DNA from: an uncultured Collinsella sp.
GTDB taxonomy: Bacteria; Actinomycetota; Coriobacteriia; Coriobacteriales; Coriobacteriaceae
Reading direction: 5' to 3'
Length of the DNA: 9,381 nt
NCBI GenBank assembly: GCA_902478935.1
Contig: CABSMV010000077.1
Location: forward strand, 1-9,381
The notes below the pieces were generated by a model. The model did not search any database. It had not been told where the DNA came from and saw nothing but the letters and a program-made list of their open reading frames with translations. Below are positions 5,934 through 9,381 of this stretch, piece after piece (positions within the stretch are counted from its first letter, which is position 1; each line of letters opens with the position of its first letter). A program made the position numbers and the translations under genes.

Positions 5934-6917
5934 TTAGTAGGAAAGCTTCCACATGTAGCGACGCATGGTCAGCGGGTGCTGACGGGCCTCGGCGATCTGG
6001 TTGCCGTACTCGCGCATAACGGCGAGGTGCAGCAGCGGGTTGAAGTAGGTGACGACGCTCGCGGGCACGGCGTCAGCCAGGCCGTAGTCCTTGGAGTCGA
6101 TCAGAGCGACCTTGGCGCCCATGCGCTCAAGGAAGGTGAGGGCGCGGGCGTCCATCGGACGGGTAGCGCCATCGGACATGAAGAAGACGTAGGGCTTACC
6201 CTCGGTGGAAACCTCGAACGGGCCGTGGAAGTACTCGCCGGTGTTGTAGGCGGCGGCGTCGATCCACTGCATCTCGGTGAACAGGAAGGCGGCGTGAGAG
6301 TAAGCCATCTTCTCGGAGGCACCAGAGGCCATGAAGTAAATCATCTTGTCGTCCTTGAAGTCCTCAGCGAACTTCTTGGCGAGCTTCTTGCAGGACTGAG
6401 CAGCGTTCTCGCAGAGATCGAAGACGTTGGTGAGGCCGGTGATCATGTCGTCGTACTTGTCATAGCCCTCGGTCTGCTGAAGGATCTCGAGAGCAAGAGC
6501 GATGGCATAGCCGGGCTTCTCGCACTTGGCAGCGAAGTTGGCGTGGAAGCCGTGAACGATGACGTGGTCGGCGTCGACGGTCAGAGCGGAGCCAGCCTTG
6601 TTGGTGAGGGAGACGACCGGGCAGTTGTGCTTCTTGGCGGTCTTGTTGGCCTCGACGGTCTCGGGCGTGGAGCCACCGAGGGAGCAGGTGATCACGAAGG
6701 TGTGCTCGTTGACCCAGGAAGGCGTGTCGTAGTTGAACTCGTTAGCGGTGAAGATCTGAACGTTCAGCTTGTCCGTGTTGTTGGCCAGGAAGTACTTGGC
6801 GGGGTACAGGTCGGACATGGAAGCACCGCAGCCGACGAAGGCGACACTGTGGATCTCGTGGTTGGACAGGACGTCAGCGACGATCTGCTTAGGGAGGTTA
6901 AGGTCGATCTCGTACAT
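5934..6917 (-). CDS. Double-SIS-domain sugar isomerase/deglycase, resembling FrlB/Gfr-type fructoselysine- or glucoselysine-6-phosphate deglycases
   Basis: This 327-residue cytoplasmic enzyme has two SIS folds. The first runs from about 22 to 125, with the phosphosugar-binding turns FVGCGAS (27-33) and TCSLGGSTPETVEA (77-90). The second runs from about 190 to 295, with FMASGASEKMAYSHAA (195-210) and GEYFHGPFE (227-235), whose Glu and His match the active-site region of deglycases. The C-terminus RRYMWKLSY resembles the RRYY/M...VEY ending of FrlB-like enzymes. Such enzymes split phosphorylated Amadori products into glucose-6-phosphate and an amino acid; AgaS-type amino-sugar isomerases or deaminases are the alternative. 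I chose ATG 6917-6915 because AAAGGA lies 9 bases upstream; upstream in-frame ATGs have no usable site. It is the last gene of an apparent operon with the PTS genes, 199 bp behind EIID, and is followed by a strong terminator. Confidence 0.88.
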   Translation of the reverse strand: MYEIDLNLPKQIVADVLSNHEIHSVAFVGCGASMSDLYPAKYFLANNTDKLNVQIFTANEFNYDTPSWVNEHTFVITCSLGGSTPETVEANKTAKKHNCPVVSLTNKAGSALTVDADHVIVHGFHANFAAKCEKPGYAIALALEILQQTEGYDKYDDMITGLTNVFDLCENAAQSCKKLAKKFAEDFKDDKMIYFMASGASEKMAYSHAAFLFTEMQWIDAAAYNTGEYFHGPFEVSTEGKPYVFFMSDGATRPMDARALTFLERMGAKVALIDSKDYGLADAVPASVVTYFNPLLHLAVMREYGNQIAEARQHPLTMRRYMWKLSY

Positions 6918-7007
6918 CTGACACATTCCTTTCGATTTTTGCGGCGCCACATTGCCGGGCGCTCGCAGGGTTACCGTGGTTTGGACCGAGTCGCCGGTCC
7001 GTTGAGG

Positions 7008-7038
7008 ATGCGACAAGGGGACTGTCCCATTGTCGCAT
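7008..7038. repeat. 31-bp near-perfect palindrome in the EIID-deglycase spacer
   Basis: ATGCGACAA (7008-7016) pairs with TTGTCGCAT (7030-7038), and GGGAC pairs with GTCCC around a central T; one mismatched position separates the two stems. It is stable on both strands. The GGGAC core relates it in style to the GTCCCC repeats at 2600-2660. In the operon mRNA it would lie about 90 nt before the deglycase start. Confidence 0.75.
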
Positions 7039-7051
7039 TTTGGGGATGGAA

Positions 7052-7082
7052 GCCTGCCTGGGGTATGGGATGCCAGGCAGGC
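7052..7082 (-). terminator. Perfect 10-bp hairpin after EIID; processing site or attenuator
   Basis: GCCTGCCTGG (7052-7061) and CCAGGCAGGC (7073-7082) pair perfectly around an 11-nt loop, starting 34 bp after the EIID stop; CCCCCGGGGG (7082-7091) adjoins it. No T-tract follows on the minus strand, so full termination is doubtful. With the palindrome at 7008-7038 it could stabilise the upstream PTS message or limit readthrough into the deglycase gene. Confidence 0.5.
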
Positions 7083-7116
7083 CCCCGGGGGAAAGCGGTT
7101 AGGCGCTTGGTCGCGA

Positions 7117-7950
7117 CTAGGCCAGAATGCCGGCCGCGGAGAGGGCGATGCCGCCCACGATGGCGATCACGAGAAGCCAACCGGTGTTGACGTTCTTCTT
7201 GATGAGCCAGTACATAAGGCCGGTGAGGCCGAGGGAGATCATCTGGGGCATCATGCCGTCCAGGATGTCCTGGATAACAACGGTGCCCTCAGCGAACTGC
7301 AGCGGGGTGGTGGCGCCGATCAGCGTGGCGATCATGCCGCCCACGGACATAAGACCCACGATGCCGCAGACATACATGAGCTTCTCCATGAGGTCGCCGC
7401 CCTGAAGCTTGCTCAGGTACTCGTGGCCGCCCTGATAGCCCATCTTGGCTGCAAACCAAGTGATCAGCACAGAGGGGACGATGGAGATGAGCATGGCCAG
7501 GATCGGGCCCATGATGGAGCCCTGCTGGGCCAGCTGAACGCCCAGACCAAAGGCGATAACGCGGATGGTGCCCTGGAAGAAGGAGTCACCGATGCCGGAA
7601 AGCGGGCCCATGAGGGAGGTCTTGACCGCGTTGATCGAATCGGGATCGAAGTTCTCGGGATCCTTGGCGTACTCCTCCTCCATGGAGGCGGCGAGGCCCA
7701 GGATGAAAGCGCTCGTCTGCGGGGTGCAGTTGTAGAACGCCATGTGACGGTGGTAAGCCTCTTTCTTAGCAGCGAGCTGCTTGGGGTCGGACTCATCCGG
7801 ATAGAGGCGATCGAGCGTGGGAACCATGCCGTAGAGGAAGCCCATGTTCATCTGACGCTCGTAGTTCCAAGAGGCCTGGATGGCCCAGGAGCGCCAGAAG
7901 AACTGGCTGACCTTCTTGTTCAGGGACACGTCCTTGGTTGCGGTTGCCAT
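7117..7950 (-). CDS. PTS mannose-family transporter subunit EIID
   Basis: This 277-residue subunit forms the membrane channel together with EIIC. Diagnostic stretches are FWRSWAIQASWNYERQMNMGFLYGMVP (18-44), the helical ASMEEEYA segment (88-95) and the signature LMGPLSGIGDSFFQGTIRVIAFGLG (113-137). Hydrophobic segments near 146-168, 190-212, 232-250 and 256-277 end the protein. Length is normal for ManZ-like proteins. ATG 7950-7948 is preceded by AAGGAGG at ideal spacing, overlapping the end of the EIIC gene, whose stop lies 13 bp upstream, so the two are surely co-transcribed. The substrate class is set by the whole permease; the neighbouring deglycase suggests an amino acid-sugar conjugate or amino sugar. 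Confidence 0.96.
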   Translation of the reverse strand: MATATKDVSLNKKVSQFFWRSWAIQASWNYERQMNMGFLYGMVPTLDRLYPDESDPKQLAAKKEAYHRHMAFYNCTPQTSAFILGLAASMEEEYAKDPENFDPDSINAVKTSLMGPLSGIGDSFFQGTIRVIAFGLGVQLAQQGSIMGPILAMLISIVPSVLITWFAAKMGYQGGHEYLSKLQGGDLMEKLMYVCGIVGLMSVGGMIATLIGATTPLQFAEGTVVIQDILDGMMPQMISLGLTGLMYWLIKKNVNTGWLLVIAIVGGIALSAAGILA

Positions 7951-7963
7951 AGTGTGTTCCTCC

Positions 7964-8758
7964 TTAGTCTTCGTCGTCTTCGAGCGGATCGTAGTCGGAA
8001 TCGACACCGGCGGCTGCATGGGAACCGTTGAACTTGAAGCCCATGAAGACGACAGCCAGGCACACACCGATCAGAGCGACCGCGATGACGGACAGGTTGA
8101 GGTAAGCGGCGAGCAGGAAACCGATGAACAGGAACGGAGTCATACCCTTCTTGATCATCATGGTGAGCAGCAGGGCCAAGCCGTAGGCGGTCATGATCTT
8201 GGTCGAAACGTTAAGACCAGTGGACAGCCACTCGGGAACCATGTTGACGATGGCCTGAACCAGGTCGGTGCCAACAAAAACGGCGAGGAAGATCGGCAGG
8301 AAGTACATGACGGCGTACAGACCGGAGCCGGCGCAGATGTGCATACGGTAGGCGGTCTTGAACTTTCCGTTATCGATCGCGCTATCTGCCACATGGGTGA
8401 GGGCGGCGATGATGGAACGGAACACGATGCCGAGAAGCTGACCCAGGACGGCGACCGGGATGGCGATCGTCATGGCGGTCTCGGCGGAAGCATCGGTCAG
8501 GCACGCAAAGGCAGCGGCCACGATGCCGCCCAGGACCATATCGGGCGGAACGGCGGCGCCGACCTGCACCAGGCCCATGGACACGAGCTCGACGGCGGCA
8601 CCGACGGCAAGGCCGGTGGGCACATCGCCCAGCAGCAGACCGACGAGCGTAGCGCCAACGAGGGGCTGCTCGAAGTTAAGACGACCGAGCAGGCGGGAGT
8701 CCCACATGCAGAACACGCCGACGAGGCCGACGAGCACCGCACTGATGAACGTATTCAT
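7964..8758 (-). CDS. PTS mannose-family transporter subunit EIIC
   Basis: This 264-residue polytopic protein binds and moves the sugar with EIID. The EIIC signature GLLLGDVPTGLAVGAAVELVSMGLVQVGAAVPPDMVLGG spans residues 40-78. Further hydrophobic segments lie near 2-17, 78-90, 97-120, 145-165, 190-203 and 207-240. The last 22 residues (243-264) form a soluble tail ending in DSDYDPLEDDED, more acidic than I expect for this family. ATG 8758-8756 has AAAGGAG six bases upstream. It starts 36 bp after the EIIB stop; a small CAGGC-AAAA-GCCTG hairpin (8776-8789) lies in that gap. Confidence 0.96.
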   Translation of the reverse strand: MNTFISAVLVGLVGVFCMWDSRLLGRLNFEQPLVGATLVGLLLGDVPTGLAVGAAVELVSMGLVQVGAAVPPDMVLGGIVAAAFACLTDASAETAMTIAIPVAVLGQLLGIVFRSIIAALTHVADSAIDNGKFKTAYRMHICAGSGLYAVMYFLPIFLAVFVGTDLVQAIVNMVPEWLSTGLNVSTKIMTAYGLALLLTMMIKKGMTPFLFIGFLLAAYLNLSVIAVALIGVCLAVVFMGFKFNGSHAAAGVDSDYDPLEDDED

Positions 8759-8794
8759 ACCCTTCTCCTTTCAGTCAGGCAAAAGCCTGGTTGA

Positions 8795-9346
8795 TTACAG
8801 CTTGGCGTCGATGTCGACGCTCTGATACGTAGGGGTCTGCTGAACATAGAGCTTGATGCCCATGTCGAGCAGCTGATTGACGTCGGCCTTCTGGGTGGCG
8901 TCGAGGAAGACGGAGCTGTCCTTGCCGCCGACCTGATCGGCACCGTCGTGGTTGGCGGTGGCGCCCAGGTTGATGGCGTCGAGCTTGTAGCCCTGGCAGA
9001 ACTGCAGCATCTCGGCAGTGTTGCCAAAGACGAACATGACGCGCTCGCCGAGGGTGTTGAGCTTGTCCATCTTGGCGAGGGCACGCTCGACGGTGAAGAC
9101 GTTCAGGCGCACGCCCTGAGGCTTGGCCAGCTTAAGAGCGCCCTTCTTGATGTCATCGTTGGCGGCAGCGTTGTCGACGACGATGATGCGCTCGGCCTGA
9201 ACCTTGGTGGTCCAGGTAAAGACGACCTGGCCGTGCAGCAGACGGTAGTCAAGACGTGCGAGAACGATCTTGGCGGGACCGGAGCCGTGACGGGACGCCT
9301 TAGCCTTCTTGGCGGGAGCCGCGGCAGCCTCGACCGGTGCGTTGGG
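8795..9346 (-). CDS. PTS mannose-family EIIB domain, probably the C-terminal part of an EIIAB protein; 5' end lost at the contig edge
   Basis: The 183 genome-encoded residues carry a full EIIB domain from about residue 26. It opens with KIVLARLDYRLLHGQVVFTWT, where His38 (visible numbering) matches the phosphorylated histidine of ManX-type EIIB. It continues with the core strands AERIIVVDNAAANDD and LGERVMFVFGNTAEML and ends at TAA 8797-8795. EIIB passes phosphate from EIIA to the sugar at the membrane. The first 24 residues (PNAPVEAAAAPAKKAKASRHGSGP) are a low-complexity Ala/Pro/Lys linker like those joining EIIA to EIIB, so the gene probably encodes EIIAB and the EIIA part is missing. An in-frame ATG at 9361-9359 lies in sequencing adapter and is not the start. 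Confidence 0.92.
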   Translation of the reverse strand, partial: PNAPVEAAAAPAKKAKASRHGSGPAKIVLARLDYRLLHGQVVFTWTTKVQAERIIVVDNAAANDDIKKGALKLAKPQGVRLNVFTVERALAKMDKLNTLGERVMFVFGNTAEMLQFCQGYKLDAINLGATANHDGADQVGGKDSSVFLDATQKADVNQLLDMGIKLYVQQTPTYQSVDIDAKL

Positions 9347-9381
9347 CTGTCTCTTATACACATCTGACGCTGCCGACGAAC
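9347..9381. other. Sequencing adapter (Tn5 mosaic end / Nextera), not genomic DNA
   Basis: The 19 bases CTGTCTCTTATACACATCT (9347-9365) are the Tn5 mosaic-end sequence used in Nextera libraries. They are followed by GACGCTGCCGACGA (9366-9379), the rest of the read-1 transposase adapter in reverse complement. The final two bases could be the start of an index. The genome-derived sequence therefore ends at 9346. Translation through it yields the telltale peptide MYKRQ. Confidence 0.98.

Noticed and set aside
6918..7016. 33-codon N-terminal extension of the SIS deglycase.
   Set aside because: No ribosome binding site at the upstream ATG, and the extension overlaps the spacer palindrome; AAAGGA fits the start at 6917.
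7951..8067. 39-codon N-terminal extension of EIID.
   Set aside because: It overlaps the EIIC coding end and lacks family similarity; AAGGAGG clearly marks the start at 7950.
5976..8794. Long plus-strand open frames antisense to the deglycase, EIID and EIIC genes.
   Set aside because: Low-complexity Gly/Val/Leu or His/Asp/Gly-rich translations with no domain; the complementary frames are well-conserved protein families with good ribosome binding sites.
9347..9361. ATG start of EIIB giving MYKRQ.
   Set aside because: These codons are sequencing adapter, not genome.

Overview
The window looks like a contig from a high-GC gut actinobacterium, most probably a Collinsella-type Coriobacteriia. This rests on base composition, the style of the proteins and intergenic GGGGAC-type repeats that I associate with that group; it is an inference without a database search. 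All eight protein genes are on the minus strand. No rRNA, tRNA, CRISPR array, transposase or phage gene is visible.

Read in the direction of transcription (right to left), the window begins with a mannose-family PTS: the 3' part of an EIIB or EIIAB gene (9346-8795), then EIIC (8758-7964) and EIID (7950-7117). After a 199-bp spacer with two strong hairpins comes a double-SIS-domain protein resembling fructoselysine-6-P / glucoselysine-6-P deglycases (6917-5934), closed by a clear intrinsic terminator (5869-5899). The simplest reading is that the PTS imports and phosphorylates an Amadori-type amino acid-sugar conjugate, or a related amino sugar, and the SIS enzyme splits or isomerises the phosphorylated product. 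Next are a beta-phosphoglucomutase-like HAD phosphatase (5777-5148), a YitT-family membrane protein (4793-3786), and a complete GntR/UTRA regulator (3567-2848). The last genes are RecQ helicase (2507-528) and, 2 bp behind it, a second GntR/UTRA regulator (525-1) that runs off the left edge.

The intergenic regions are rich in structure. There is a duplicated 43-bp hairpin repeat (3661-3703 and 5794-5836), a 124-bp inverted-repeat element with 18-bp perfect ends (4930-5053), and an inverted repeat straddling the YitT promoter (4820-4915). There is also a nested ~100-nt hairpin (2704-2802), a GTCCCC-type tandem repeat (2600-2660) and a 31-bp near-palindrome with a GGGAC core (7008-7038).

The last 35 bases are not genomic. 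Positions 9347-9379 match the Tn5/Nextera sequencing adapter, so the PTS gene at that end is cut by the contig edge and an apparent ATG start inside the adapter is false. I see no wholly new system. The best biological lead is the PTS plus deglycase locus, and the structured intergenic elements are the main unexplained content.
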